From assembly GCA_036401055.1 (NCBI GenBank), contig DASWWC010000062.1:5129-69128 (forward strand): DNA of 64,000 bases. The letters are read 5' to 3'. Within the stretch, counting starts at the first letter, position 1, and the number at the start of each line of letters is the position of its first letter. The translations under genes were made by a program, and so were the position numbers. Origin of the DNA: Pelomonas sp036401055 (GTDB taxonomy: Bacteria; Pseudomonadota; Gammaproteobacteria; Burkholderiales; Burkholderiaceae_C). The notes beneath the pieces are model-generated. The model was not told where the DNA came from. It ran no database searches and saw nothing but the letters and a program-made list of their open reading frames with translations. Positions 52,683-61,775 of this stretch are shown here, piece by piece.

Positions 52683-53326
52683 GCCGGCGCATGGGCACGG
52701 GCGCGCGCCTGGTGCTGGCTGTGCTGGCGACTGCGCTGTTGGCTTGCATGGTGCTGCCGCTGGCGATCTCCGCCGCGCATGCCCAGGTGCCGCAGGCCGC
52801 TGCCACGTACCGCGGCACGCTGGTGCGCGCTGCGCACAGCCAGTGGGGGCTGGATGCGCCTATTGCCGCGCTGGCCGCGCAGGTGCATCAGGAGAGCACC
52901 TGGCGCCCGCAGGCGGTGAGCCGCGTGGGCGCGCGCGGCCTGGGCCAGTTCATGCCGGCCACGGCCACGTGGTGGTGCGACCTGATCCGGCTGCCGCCTG
53001 GTGACTGCGAGCCCGAGAACCCGACCTGGGCGCTGCGCGCGCTGGTGGGCTATGACCGCTGGCTGTACGACCGCACGCCGCAGCAGTACTCGCCGCGCGA
53101 CCGCTTGTGGGTGGCCCTGCGTGGCTACAACGGCGGATTGGGCCACTGGCAGGCCGAGGCGCGAACGGCGCCGGGCGGCCTGCAAGGTGCCACGCGTGAT
53201 GCGGTGGATGCGGCCTGCGGCAGGGCCAAGCGGCACGTGAGCCACTGCGCCGAGAACCTGGGCTACCCGAAGCGCATCCTGGATGTGCTGGCCCCGCGCT
53301 ATGCGGACTGGGAAGTGCTGCCGTGA
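52679..53326 (+). CDS. Phage lytic transglycosylase endolysin (SLT family)
   Basis: A 215-residue peptidoglycan lytic transglycosylase with an N-terminal signal or signal-arrest segment (LVLAVLATALLACMVLPLAI). The catalytic glutamate is E72 (HQESTW), followed by GARGLGQFMPATA and a C-terminal GYNGGLGHW. It would degrade the cell wall at lysis. A signal-arrest-release mode is possible given the hydrophobic N-terminus. Confidence 0.9.
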   Translation: MSRRMGTGARLVLAVLATALLACMVLPLAISAAHAQVPQAAATYRGTLVRAAHSQWGLDAPIAALAAQVHQESTWRPQAVSRVGARGLGQFMPATATWWCDLIRLPPGDCEPENPTWALRALVGYDRWLYDRTPQQYSPRDRLWVALRGYNGGLGHWQAEARTAPGGLQGATRDAVDAACGRAKRHVSHCAENLGYPKRILDVLAPRYADWEVLP

Positions 53327-53826
53327 TGGTGCTGAAGCTGCTCACGCCGGAGCGCGTGTTCATCCTGGCCTGGCTGCTGTTCGGGCTGGGCGTGCTGGCC
53401 GGCGTCAAGGCGGAGCGGATGAGCCAGGCCAGCGAGCGGGCCACGGCGAACGAGACGCGGCTGCTGGCAGCCAGGTCGGCGGTGCTGCAGCTGCAGGCGG
53501 CGCAGGCGCGCGGCGATGAACTCACCCTGCAGCTGGCCAAGCGCAGCCGCGAGGCGGAGACCCTCTCGAAGGAGAAGCGCGATGCGCTCACGAACGTCAC
53601 TTCCGGCCGGGCTTGCCTTGGCACTGCTGCTCTGCGCGTGCTCGACGGCGCCCCAGGTCTTCGAGTCGCCGGTTTGCCCGCGGCCACCGGCAGCGCTGCT
53701 GCAGGAGATGGGCCCGTTGCCACCGATACCGACATCGGCCAGTGGTCCATCGGGGCCGGTGCGCAGTACGACCTCTGCCGCGATCGGCTCGGCGCGTTGA
53801 TCCAGTGGCATAGGGAGCAGAGATGA
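53323..53826 (+). CDS. Rz-like inner-membrane spanin
   Basis: A 167-residue protein with one N-terminal transmembrane helix (FILAWLLFGLGVLAGVKAE) and a long periplasmic coiled coil (about 40-85), then a tail with paired cysteines. It overlaps the endolysin gene by 4 bp and fully contains the Rz1 frame. Together they would disrupt the outer membrane in the last step of lysis. Confidence 0.88.
   Translation: MMVLKLLTPERVFILAWLLFGLGVLAGVKAERMSQASERATANETRLLAARSAVLQLQAAQARGDELTLQLAKRSREAETLSKEKRDALTNVTSGRACLGTAALRVLDGAPGLRVAGLPAATGSAAAGDGPVATDTDIGQWSIGAGAQYDLCRDRLGALIQWHREQR
53582..53800 (+). CDS. Rz1-like outer-membrane spanin lipoprotein, nested in Rz
   Basis: A 72-residue lipoprotein in a different frame inside Rz. 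Signal peptide LPAGLALALLLCACS has the lipobox LLCAC, and the mature part is proline-rich (CPRPPAALLQEMGPLPPIPT). AAGGAG lies 7 nt before ATG 53582. The embedded arrangement is the classic Rz/Rz1 pair. Confidence 0.88.
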   Translation: MRSRTSLPAGLALALLLCACSTAPQVFESPVCPRPPAALLQEMGPLPPIPTSASGPSGPVRSTTSAAIGSAR

Positions 53827-54164
53827 CGGTTCAGTTGGAGTTGTGGCAGCTGGTGACGCTGGGCGTCACGCTGATCGGTGCGTTCGGCACGGTGTTCAAG
53901 CTGCTGCTGGTGCAGCACCAACGGCACCAGGACCGGCGCTTCGACTCGATCGAAGCCACAGCCGAGAAGGAGGCCGGGCAATGGCAGCGCGTGGAGCGAG
54001 AGCTGCTGGACCTGAAGGCCGAGCTGCCCGCGAGCTACGTGCGGCGCGAGGACTACATCCGCGGCCAGTCGGTGATCGAAGCCAAGCTCGACGGGTTGGC
54101 GACCAAGATCGAGAACGCCCAGCTGCGTGGCGTTCTGCACATGGGAGGACGAAATGCAGGTTGA
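53823..54164 (+). CDS. DUF2730-like membrane protein (Mu gp25-like)
   Basis: A 113-residue protein with one N-terminal transmembrane helix (LVTLGVTLIGAFGTVFKLLL) and a cytoplasmic coiled coil. Proteins of this form lie between lysis and packaging genes in Mu-like phages. Function unknown; overlaps Rz by 4 bp. Confidence 0.8.
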   Translation: MTVQLELWQLVTLGVTLIGAFGTVFKLLLVQHQRHQDRRFDSIEATAEKEAGQWQRVERELLDLKAELPASYVRREDYIRGQSVIEAKLDGLATKIENAQLRGVLHMGGRNAG

Positions 54165-54468
54165 CCTGGCGCGCTCGCGCCGCGAATCGCTGCGCTGGCT
54201 GATCTTGCTGACGCTGAACAACGCTCGCCCCATCGGCGCCTTTGAAGGGCCGATTCTGGCGGTGGCGCAGAGCGAGTACCCGGACGCCACGCCGCTGGAG
54301 CTGCGGCGCGAGCTGGACTACCTGGCCGACCGCAAGCTGGTGGCGCTGAAGAAGCAGCCGGACGGCCGCTGGTTCGCCGACCTGACGCGCTACGGCACCG
54401 ACGTGGCCGAGTACACGGTCGACTGCGATCCGGGCATCGCCCGGCCGACGAAGTACTGGGCCGGCTGA
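54154..54468 (+). CDS. VpaChn25_0724-like (Mu gp26-like) phage protein
   Basis: A 104-residue winged-helix-like protein, MQVDLARSRRESLRWLILLT, with DATPLELRRELDYLADRKLV, and a C-terminal DPGIARPTKYWAG, matching the conserved small protein found between DUF2730 and the small terminase. GGAGG precedes ATG 54154. Possibly a packaging or regulatory DNA-binding protein. Confidence 0.85.
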   Translation: MQVDLARSRRESLRWLILLTLNNARPIGAFEGPILAVAQSEYPDATPLELRRELDYLADRKLVALKKQPDGRWFADLTRYGTDVAEYTVDCDPGIARPTKYWAG

Positions 54469-54471
54469 CGC

Positions 54472-54672
54472 ATGACGTGTGCGACCTGCATGCGCAACGA
54501 GAAGGCCGTGAACAACGCGCACGCCGAGTGCAGCCTGGCCGTGTGCCCGCACCGGCGCCCGCTGACGGCGCGCGGCCCGCAGCGCGAGGACGTGCGCTCG
54601 GTGTGGAAGCCGATGGGCGAGCGATCCGAGGCCGGCTGCTACCGCGCCGCACCTACTTCTAGAGAGGAGTGA
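54472..54672 (+). CDS. Small cysteine-rich phage protein
   Basis: A 66-residue frame (MTCATCMRNEKAVNNAHAEC) with a CATC pair and two further cysteines (ECSLAVCPHRRP), a possible zinc site. It starts 3 bp after the previous gene but lacks a clear Shine-Dalgarno. Confidence 0.55.
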   Translation: MTCATCMRNEKAVNNAHAECSLAVCPHRRPLTARGPQREDVRSVWKPMGERSEAGCYRAAPTSREE

Positions 54673-54675
54673 ACG

Positions 54676-55323
54676 ATGAAGATCGAGATCGGAATGAAGG
54701 GCTGGTTCACCGCTGGCACTGGCGTTGTCACGCAACGGCAGCGCGCCGAGGTCGTCCGTGTGTGGAGCGAGTCCTGCGTCAACCTGCGCTGTGATGACGG
54801 CAGCGAACCCACCAGCGTGCTCATCAAGCAGCCCGGTTGCGTCGGCTACTACTTCGAGCCGGACGTGGCTGATGCGATCGAGCAGGAGATACAGGCCAAG
54901 GGTCTGACTGCGCCGCGCGTGACGCCAGGCGACATCGAAGCGGAGATCGTGACGACCGAGTTCGTGGTGCACGTCGCGCCGTCTGGGCAGGTGCTGCGCT
55001 GGGCCGTGCTCACCACGCGCTGTGGCTACGCTGTGACGGGGCGCCCATCGGTCAGCGTCTCGCCTGAGAACGACGACGCCGAGCTGGGCGAAAAGATCGC
55101 CCGGGAGAACGCGGTTAACCAGCTGTGGCCGCTGATGGGCTACGCGCTGAAGACGCGCTTGGCAGGTCCGACTGAAGAGATGGTGGGTCGCTTCCTTGCA
55201 TGGCCGGTTCCGGCCAGCGTGTACCCCGATGGGACGCCCGGCCAGCCTGGTCGCACTGGCACCAACCTGCTGTCTGCCGTGGAAGCGCGGCAAATGCTGG
55301 AGCACGTCCTTCGCAAGGGCTGA
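54676..55323 (+). CDS. Protein with C-terminal phage gp49-like domain
   Basis: A 215-residue protein. The C-terminal half (about 85-165) has the gp49/gp66 pattern: VLTTRCGYAVTGRPSVSVSP and AELGEKIARENAVNQLWPLM. The N-terminal 75 residues form a separate beta domain (MKIEIGMKGWFTAGTGVVTQ; EVVRVWSESCVNLRCDDGSE). This may be a fusion, since gp49-like proteins are usually shorter. It sits between the gp26-like and small terminase genes. Function unknown. Confidence 0.75.
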   Translation: MKIEIGMKGWFTAGTGVVTQRQRAEVVRVWSESCVNLRCDDGSEPTSVLIKQPGCVGYYFEPDVADAIEQEIQAKGLTAPRVTPGDIEAEIVTTEFVVHVAPSGQVLRWAVLTTRCGYAVTGRPSVSVSPENDDAELGEKIARENAVNQLWPLMGYALKTRLAGPTEEMVGRFLAWPVPASVYPDGTPGQPGRTGTNLLSAVEARQMLEHVLRKG

Positions 55324-55326
55324 TCC

Positions 55327-55899
55327 GTGGGCCGCAAGAGCACGATCTCCCGGCTGCCGGCCGAGCAGAAGGCTTTCATTGAAGGCCGCCTGGCCGCGGG
55401 CCGCTGCACGCTGGATGAGCTGATCGCCGAGCTGCGCGAGCGCTGGCCCGCGGCTGCCCAGGCCGGCGAGCTGCCCAGCCGCACGGCGGTGCACCGCTAC
55501 GGCGCGAAGCTGGAGCGCCGCCTGGCCGCGATCCGCGCGAGCACCGAGGCGGCCAAGCTGATCCAGGCGCAGGCCGGCGACGACAAGGACGCGCGCAGCG
55601 AGGCGCTGACGGCGCTGGTGCAGACCGAGCTGTTCGAGGCCATCCTGGCGCTGCAGGAAGCCGTTGGCCCGGACGCGGATGCCGGCGAACGCGTGGCGAT
55701 GCTGTCGGCCGCGGCCAAGAACATCGCGACGCTGACGCGCAGCTCCATCAACCTGAAGCAGTTCCAGGCCAAGGTGGAGGCCGACGCGCGCCAGGCGCTG
55801 CTGGAAGAGCAGCGTGCCAAGCTCGAAGCGATGCCCAGCAAGGGCGGCGTGACCGAGGACACCAAGCGGGCCATCCGCGAGGCACTGGGGATCGTCTGA
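55327..55899 (+). CDS. Small terminase subunit, DUF3486 (Mu gp27-like)
   Basis: A 190-residue protein with the family N-terminus RKSTISRLPAEQKAFIEGRL, helix-turn-helix-like LDELIAELRERWPAAAQ and PSRTAVHRYGAKLERRLAAI, then helices. It recognises phage DNA for packaging. GTG start at 55327; the stop overlaps the large subunit start (TGATG). Confidence 0.9.
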   Translation: MGRKSTISRLPAEQKAFIEGRLAAGRCTLDELIAELRERWPAAAQAGELPSRTAVHRYGAKLERRLAAIRASTEAAKLIQAQAGDDKDARSEALTALVQTELFEAILALQEAVGPDADAGERVAMLSAAAKNIATLTRSSINLKQFQAKVEADARQALLEEQRAKLEAMPSKGGVTEDTKRAIREALGIV

Positions 55900-57314
55900 T
55901 GCCGAAGCTCAAGGGCCGCGCCAAGTGCATCCCGAAGGACCGGGACGCGATCTTCCTGCCGTTCCAGTCGCGGTGGATCAAGGACAGCTCGCGCATCAAG
56001 CTGATGGAGAAGAGCCGGCAGATCGGCATCAGCTGGAGCACGGCCTACGGCGCCGATGAGCGCGCCGCAGCGCAGGGTGCGCGGTTTGACGAGTGGGTCA
56101 GCTCGCGTGACGACATCCAGGCGCGGCTGTTCATTGAGGACTGCAAGCTGTGGGCCGGCATCATGGGCATGGCGGCCAAGGATCTGGGCGAGCAGGTGCT
56201 GGACGCGGAGAAGAAGATCAGCGCCTACGTGCTGCAGTTCGCCAGCGGGCGGCGCATCCACTCGATGTCGAGCAACCCGGATGCGCAGGCCGGCAAGCGG
56301 GGCAGCCGCGTGCTGGACGAGTTCGCGCTGCATCGTGACCAGCGCAAGATGTGGGCCATTGCCTACCCCGGCATCACCTGGGGCGGCAGCATGGAGCTGG
56401 TGAGCACGCATCGCGGCTCGCACAGCTTCTTCAACAGCCTGGTGCGCGAGGCGCGGCACGGCGGCAACCCGAAGCGCATCAGCCTGCACCGCGTGACGCT
56501 GCAGGACGCGCTGGAGCAGGGCTTCCTGTTCAAGCTGCAGCAGGCGCTGCCGGCCGACGCCGAGCAGCAGGACATGGACGAGGCGGCCTACTTCGACTTC
56601 ATCAAGCACGGTGCGGCCGACGAAGAGTCGTTCGACCAGGAATACCAGTGCATCCCTGCTGACGACGACTCGAAGTTCCTGGAATACGGACTGATCACGG
56701 CGTGCGAGTACCTGGGCGGCGAGCCGTGGCAGCGCGACCTCGACGGGCCGTTCCAGGGCCGACTATTCGCGGGCGTGGACATCGGGCGCAAGAAGGACTT
56801 GACCGTGCTGTGGGTCGTCGAGCAGCTGGGCGACGTGTTCTACACGCGCCAGGTCATCACGATGGAGAAGATGCGCAAGAGCGCCCAGGAGGCCATCCTG
56901 TGGCCATGGTTCGCGATCTGCGACCGGATCTGCATCGACGCCACGGGTCTGGGCATCGGCTGGGCCGACGACGCGCAGGACAAGTTCGGCGAGCACCGGG
57001 TGGAGGCTGTGAACTTCAGCGGCCCGGTCAAGGAAGCGCTGGCCTACCCGCTGCGCGGCGCGATGGAGGACCGCAAGGTTCGCATCCCAGACGAGGCCAA
57101 GGTGCGCGCTGACCTGCGCAAGGTGCAGAAGGTGACGACAGCGGCCGGGAACATCCGCTTCGTGGCCGAGGCCACGGCCGATGGCCACGCGGACCGCTTC
57201 TGGGCGTTGGCGCTGGCGCTCCACGCGGGCAGCAACCCTTCCGCCCCCATTGAATACACCAGCGGTGGCCGGCGCGAGTCGGCCAGCGCGATGTCGGAGT
57301 TCCTGCATGGCTGA
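55899..57314 (+). CDS. Large terminase subunit (Mu gp28-like)
   Basis: A 471-residue packaging motor. ATPase: Walker-A-like KSRQIGISWS (38-47) and Walker-B-like RVLDEFALH. Nuclease: GVDIGRKKDLTVLW with D294, IDATGLGIGWADD and a C-terminal acidic KVRADLRKVQ region. It would package headful DNA including flanking host DNA, as Mu does. It overlaps the portal gene by 8 bp. Confidence 0.94.
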   Translation: MPKLKGRAKCIPKDRDAIFLPFQSRWIKDSSRIKLMEKSRQIGISWSTAYGADERAAAQGARFDEWVSSRDDIQARLFIEDCKLWAGIMGMAAKDLGEQVLDAEKKISAYVLQFASGRRIHSMSSNPDAQAGKRGSRVLDEFALHRDQRKMWAIAYPGITWGGSMELVSTHRGSHSFFNSLVREARHGGNPKRISLHRVTLQDALEQGFLFKLQQALPADAEQQDMDEAAYFDFIKHGAADEESFDQEYQCIPADDDSKFLEYGLITACEYLGGEPWQRDLDGPFQGRLFAGVDIGRKKDLTVLWVVEQLGDVFYTRQVITMEKMRKSAQEAILWPWFAICDRICIDATGLGIGWADDAQDKFGEHRVEAVNFSGPVKEALAYPLRGAMEDRKVRIPDEAKVRADLRKVQKVTTAAGNIRFVAEATADGHADRFWALALALHAGSNPSAPIEYTSGGRRESASAMSEFLHG

Positions 57315-59214
57315 GCCCATCCCCAAGACCGCAGGCGCGGCGGTCAATCCGAAGGTGGCGATGCCCGAGCTGGACTCGGAGTTCGCCAACCGGCTGCGCG
57401 ATCCGTTCGAGCAGCTGTTCATGGGCGTGATCCAGCCCAACGACCCGCTGCTCATCGAGCGCGGCGCGGGGCCGGAGATCTACCGCGACTTGAAGCGCGA
57501 CGGCAAGGTGTTCGACGGCTTGCAGAAGCGCCAGCTGTCGCTGATCGGCAAGCCCTGGCGCGTGGAGCCGGTTGTCGCGTCGGACAAGGGAACGAAGGAT
57601 GCGGAGACGGTCACGGGCATCCTGAAGGCGGCCAACTTCGACCGGGTGTGCAAGGAGCTGCTGGAGGCGCTGATCGGCGGCTTTGTGCCGGCCGAGGTGG
57701 TTTGGACGGTGCGCGATCGCATGGTGGTGCCGGCCCGCCTGGTGAAGCGGGCGCAGCGTCGCTTCAAGTTCGTGCAGGTCGACGAGAACAGCCCGCCGGA
57801 GCTGCGCATGCTGACGCGCGAGAACATGCTGACAGGCATCCCGGTGCCGGAGCGCAAGTTCATCGTGCACCGCGTGAACCCGGAAGACGACAACCCCTAC
57901 GGCACCGGCCTGGGCCTGCAGCTGTACTGGCCGGTGTTCTTCAAGCGCAAGGCCGTGGTCAGCTGGAACCAGCTGAACGGCCGAGTGGGCAGCCCGACGC
58001 TGCATGGCGAGTACCCGCGCAATGCATCGGCCAAGGAGAAGGGCACGCTGGCCGACGCGCTGAAGGCGTTCACGAGCGATGGCTTCGTGATGACGCCCGA
58101 GGGCATGAAGGTCACGCTGATCGAGAGCAAGCTCAGCGGCAACATGACCATGCAGCAGGCACTGTGTGAGTACATGGACGACTGGATCTCGGCCGTGCTC
58201 ACCGGACAGGAAGCGCGCTCCGGCTCGGGCGGTGCACTGGCTGCCGCCAGCAAGGAGCGCGCGGATGTGCGTGAAGACCTCACGCAAGCCGACAGCGATC
58301 TGCTGAGCGAGACGCTGAACTCGACGCTGCTGGCGTGGATCTGCGAGCTGAACGGGCTGGAGCCTTGCCATGTGTGGCGCCAGGTGAAGCAGGAGGTCGA
58401 CCTGAAGGCCGAGGCCGAGACCGACAAGACGGTGTCGGAGATGGGCTTCGAGCTGAGCCTTGACGCCGTGCGCGCCAAGTACGGAGAAGGCTGGGAGAAG
58501 AAGGCACCGCCGCCGGCACCGGTGGTGGTTTCTGGTGCGCCGCAGCCTGCCGCACCCGTCGCCGCTGCGCCCAAGCCGGCGAGCTTTGCAGAAGCACCTG
58601 CAGGGCCGTCTGCGCGCGACGCTCTGGACGAGCTGGTCGACGCTGCGATGGACGACTGGGAGCCAGCGCTTGAGCCCTTGGTGGCGCCTCTGCAGGCCGC
58701 CATCGACGAGGGCCTCGCGCGTGGCGAGACGGCAGGCGAGCTGGTCGCCCGGCTGCCGGAGATCCTGGAAGCCATGGACGTGGATGTCCTGACCGAAGCG
58801 CTGACCAAGGCGACCTTCGTTGCCGGCCTCGGTGCCGCGGCCGGGATCTCGACCGACGAGACCACCTCGAAGGTCGAGGCCTGGCTGTCTCGGCTGCGTG
58901 AACGTCGGCAAGGTGGACCGGCATTCGCGGAAGCCGCGCCACCTGCAGCTCCACAGCCGCAGGTGGTGGTGCACGTGCATCCCACCATCCAGGTGCCGGA
59001 GCAGCCCGCGCCCACGGTGACCGTGCACGTGCCCGAACAGCCGCCCGCAGTGGTTCAGACGACGGTGCAGGTGCAGCCGACGCCGATCACCGTGACGAAC
59101 GAGGTTCAGCCTGCGGGCGTGACGGTGGTGAACAACCATCCGAAGGAGGCCGAGCAGGTGGTTGTGCGCGATAGCAACGACGAGATCGTCAAGACGGTGA
59201 CGACCTACAAATGA
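57307..59214 (+). CDS. Portal protein, DUF935 (Mu gp29-like)
   Basis: A 635-residue protein of the Mu portal family: RDPFEQLFMGVIQPNDPLL, GPEIYRDLKRDGKVFDGLQK, NPYGTGLGLQLYWPVFFKRK and SWNQLNGRVGSPTLHGEYPR. The last about 75 residues are an unusual Val/Pro-rich, repeat-like extension (VHVHPTIQVPEQPAPTVTVH and similar) ending DEIVKTVTTYK. The start at 57307 overlaps the terminase stop; the longer upstream frame lies inside the terminase gene. Confidence 0.92.
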   Translation: MAEPIPKTAGAAVNPKVAMPELDSEFANRLRDPFEQLFMGVIQPNDPLLIERGAGPEIYRDLKRDGKVFDGLQKRQLSLIGKPWRVEPVVASDKGTKDAETVTGILKAANFDRVCKELLEALIGGFVPAEVVWTVRDRMVVPARLVKRAQRRFKFVQVDENSPPELRMLTRENMLTGIPVPERKFIVHRVNPEDDNPYGTGLGLQLYWPVFFKRKAVVSWNQLNGRVGSPTLHGEYPRNASAKEKGTLADALKAFTSDGFVMTPEGMKVTLIESKLSGNMTMQQALCEYMDDWISAVLTGQEARSGSGGALAAASKERADVREDLTQADSDLLSETLNSTLLAWICELNGLEPCHVWRQVKQEVDLKAEAETDKTVSEMGFELSLDAVRAKYGEGWEKKAPPPAPVVVSGAPQPAAPVAAAPKPASFAEAPAGPSARDALDELVDAAMDDWEPALEPLVAPLQAAIDEGLARGETAGELVARLPEILEAMDVDVLTEALTKATFVAGLGAAAGISTDETTSKVEAWLSRLRERRQGGPAFAEAAPPAAPQPQVVVHVHPTIQVPEQPAPTVTVHVPEQPPAVVQTTVQVQPTPITVTNEVQPAGVTVVNNHPKEAEQVVVRDSNDEIVKTVTTYK

Positions 59215-61775
59215 GCATTGCCAACCCAATAGCGACTCGGAAGGTCGCAATTCCCGGCCTGACGGGCGCAACGCCGGAGATGGATTCCAGCGGCGCTGGC
59301 GCGGTCGTTGTTGAGATCTCCTACGTCAACAAACCGCAGGCGGTCACGGACAACTTCGGCAACGTCTACGCGGAGCGAAATCAGAACGCGACCGTCGGTG
59401 TCTGGATCTGCGAGAACGCGACCACCGGGCCTGGTCACGTCGTTACGGCCTCGCGCACCAGCACCGGCATTGGCGGCACCATGATCGCTGCCGCGATTCC
59501 TGGCGTGAAAACGTCCGGTGCCTACAGCTCGCCCGGCGGCACCTCACTGGCTTCCGCCAGCCAGGATGCCAAGTTCGGCGTCGACGTGACGACGCCAGAG
59601 TCGGCCTGCATGGTGTTGATGGCGCTGGGCACCAGCACAAGCGCCATCAGCGCGGCCGCGGGCGCCAACGGATGGACGATTGCCGACTTCGGTACTGGCC
59701 AACCTAGCTCGCACAACGGCGCGTTGCTGGCGTACAAGATTTTCCCGTCGGTCGCCACGGTGCCGGCTGCCGAGATCTATGCAGCCTGGGCTGGCGCGAC
59801 TGGCGGAAATCAGATCGCAGTAGTTTTGAAGTCTGGGCCGGCAACGCCGGTAGAGAGCATCACGGTGACCACGCCCGTGGCGTTCGAACTTCATCAGCGA
59901 GTCGGATCAACGGGAAGCATTCAGATTTCGTTCAGCACGACGGGATCGACCGAGGACATTGAGGCCAGCTTCAACGGAGGCACTTTCCAGACGATCAAAT
60001 CCGCGCATGCGCCCGGGGCCGGCACCGGCACGCTGACAGGCCAATCGGCAGGACAAGGTCCACTGGTGGTGCGCAAGAAGACGACGACCACGACCAGTGC
60101 GACTGTCGCTTACGTGGGAATTGGCGACATCTTCGTGGATGCTGGTGACTCGCGCAGAGCTGGATTTGGCGCCAATGGGCAGGCCTACGTGCATGTCACT
60201 CTGAAGGCAGTGCAATTCAAGTCGGGCGTCTGGAGCGAGCTGACCGAGGCGCCCGGCGCGGGCACGGACATACCGCTGCTGGCCACGCACATCATGGCAA
60301 GCCAGGGTGTGCCGGTGGGGTTCATCCGATGCGGTGTTGGAAGCACCGATGTGGCAGGCGCTCAGAACCAGTGGTCTAAGCCTGGCAGCGCTTATTCCGG
60401 CATGGTCTCGGCAGTCAATGCATCGACCGTTTCGGGCGTCCGCGGCGTGCTGATGTTCCTGGGACCGAATGCGATCGTCAACTCCACGACGATCAGCCAG
60501 GCCGCCTACCGAGCGGCGCTCGACACGCTCGCGTTGAACGTCGCCACAGATCTTCCCGGCGCGCCCAAGCTGTTCGTAGATGTGTGTGGTGAGGTGGGGA
60601 CGATGAGCCCACCAGACCGCCGCGCTGCCCAGAACAACATTCGCGGCGGCGTGCTCTCTGGATGGATCAATAACAGCGCGGCCATCAAGCCGGGCCCTGT
60701 GCTGATCGACCAGGACTACACGGACAACGTGCATCTGAGCACCGATTCTCAGTTTCAGCAGGCTGCGAACCGTGAGTGGCCGGCGCTGAACGAGGCGCTG
60801 TACGGAGGCGCCGCCGGCAGCGGGCGGGGCCCGCAAGTTGTGGGCGCCACTTGGAATGGTGCTCGGACGCAGATCACTGTCTCGTTCAGCCGCCCGTTGA
60901 AGACTGGGCTGGCGCATGCCACGCAGCCTTGGACGGTTACCGACAACGGTGCGTCGATGACCATCAGCTCGGTGGCATATGACGGGAGCAATCCGAGTGC
61001 GCTGATCATCACCGTGAGCGCGGCAGCAGCCGGTCCTGAAGGCACATCCGCGATCAGCTTCGGCAGTGGTGACGACGCCGTTGGGCGGGTCATCCCGCTG
61101 TCCACCGACATCGCATTGCCAGGTTCAGGAACGGTGAATCTGCCGGCAGAGCCCGTCTACGACTACGTCGTGGCAGAGGTGGACGCCACTGCTCCGACGC
61201 TCAGTGACCCAACGGCGGTCGAAGCTGGGGCATCGACGGCGACGGTGGGCGCGACGACGAACGAGGGGACTGGCGCGCTTTTCGCGATCGTCACCACCGA
61301 TGCCACACCTCCTACCGACATCCAGGTTGAAGCAGGGCAGACCTACTCTGGCGCGCCGGCCGCATGGTCTGGGTCCATCGCGGTGTCCAGCACCGGTGCG
61401 AAGACGACCGGCGCTGTGGGGCTCCTGCCAAGCACGGTGTACTACTCGCACCTGATGCACAAGGATGCGGCCGGCAATCGCTCCAACGTGGTCACTAGCG
61501 CGAGCTTCACGACCGATGCGCCTGGTGCGGTCATCGAAGGCGAGCCCGTCGTGAGTGAGTCCGAAGCGGTCCTCGCCAACATCAACATTGCCAAAGTTGC
61601 CTTCCTGCGGCTGGAGGACATGGCCAACGTGTTGACATTGACCGACCAGGTCACTGACGCCGACGGAATGCTGCCGGTCGAGAACGCGGCCTTCATCGTT
61701 GGCGAGGACTATCTGCGCGTGCTGTCTGACGCCACCGGCGCCAACACCGGTTGCAAGGTGTTCCGAGCATCATGA
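59211..61775 (+). CDS. SGNH/GDSL-type hydrolase with Ig-like domains, tail-spike-like
   Basis: An 854-residue modular protein. A beta-rich N-terminal domain (about 1-210) is followed by an SGNH-hydrolase/sialate-esterase-like domain (about 300-545) with the nucleophile serine in DAGDSRRAG (S314), an oxyanion-type block GVPVGFIRCGVGSTDVAG, and D505/H508 in DNVHLS. Ig/fibronectin-like domains (about 550-770) and a short tail follow. It could deacetylate surface polysaccharide during adsorption. It lies between portal and F, which are adjacent in Mu, and has lower GC, pointing to insertion. Confidence 0.78.
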   Translation: MSIANPIATRKVAIPGLTGATPEMDSSGAGAVVVEISYVNKPQAVTDNFGNVYAERNQNATVGVWICENATTGPGHVVTASRTSTGIGGTMIAAAIPGVKTSGAYSSPGGTSLASASQDAKFGVDVTTPESACMVLMALGTSTSAISAAAGANGWTIADFGTGQPSSHNGALLAYKIFPSVATVPAAEIYAAWAGATGGNQIAVVLKSGPATPVESITVTTPVAFELHQRVGSTGSIQISFSTTGSTEDIEASFNGGTFQTIKSAHAPGAGTGTLTGQSAGQGPLVVRKKTTTTTSATVAYVGIGDIFVDAGDSRRAGFGANGQAYVHVTLKAVQFKSGVWSELTEAPGAGTDIPLLATHIMASQGVPVGFIRCGVGSTDVAGAQNQWSKPGSAYSGMVSAVNASTVSGVRGVLMFLGPNAIVNSTTISQAAYRAALDTLALNVATDLPGAPKLFVDVCGEVGTMSPPDRRAAQNNIRGGVLSGWINNSAAIKPGPVLIDQDYTDNVHLSTDSQFQQAANREWPALNEALYGGAAGSGRGPQVVGATWNGARTQITVSFSRPLKTGLAHATQPWTVTDNGASMTISSVAYDGSNPSALIITVSAAAAGPEGTSAISFGSGDDAVGRVIPLSTDIALPGSGTVNLPAEPVYDYVVAEVDATAPTLSDPTAVEAGASTATVGATTNEGTGALFAIVTTDATPPTDIQVEAGQTYSGAPAAWSGSIAVSSTGAKTTGAVGLLPSTVYYSHLMHKDAAGNRSNVVTSASFTTDAPGAVIEGEPVVSESEAVLANINIAKVAFLRLEDMANVLTLTDQVTDADGMLPVENAAFIVGEDYLRVLSDATGANTGCKVFRAS

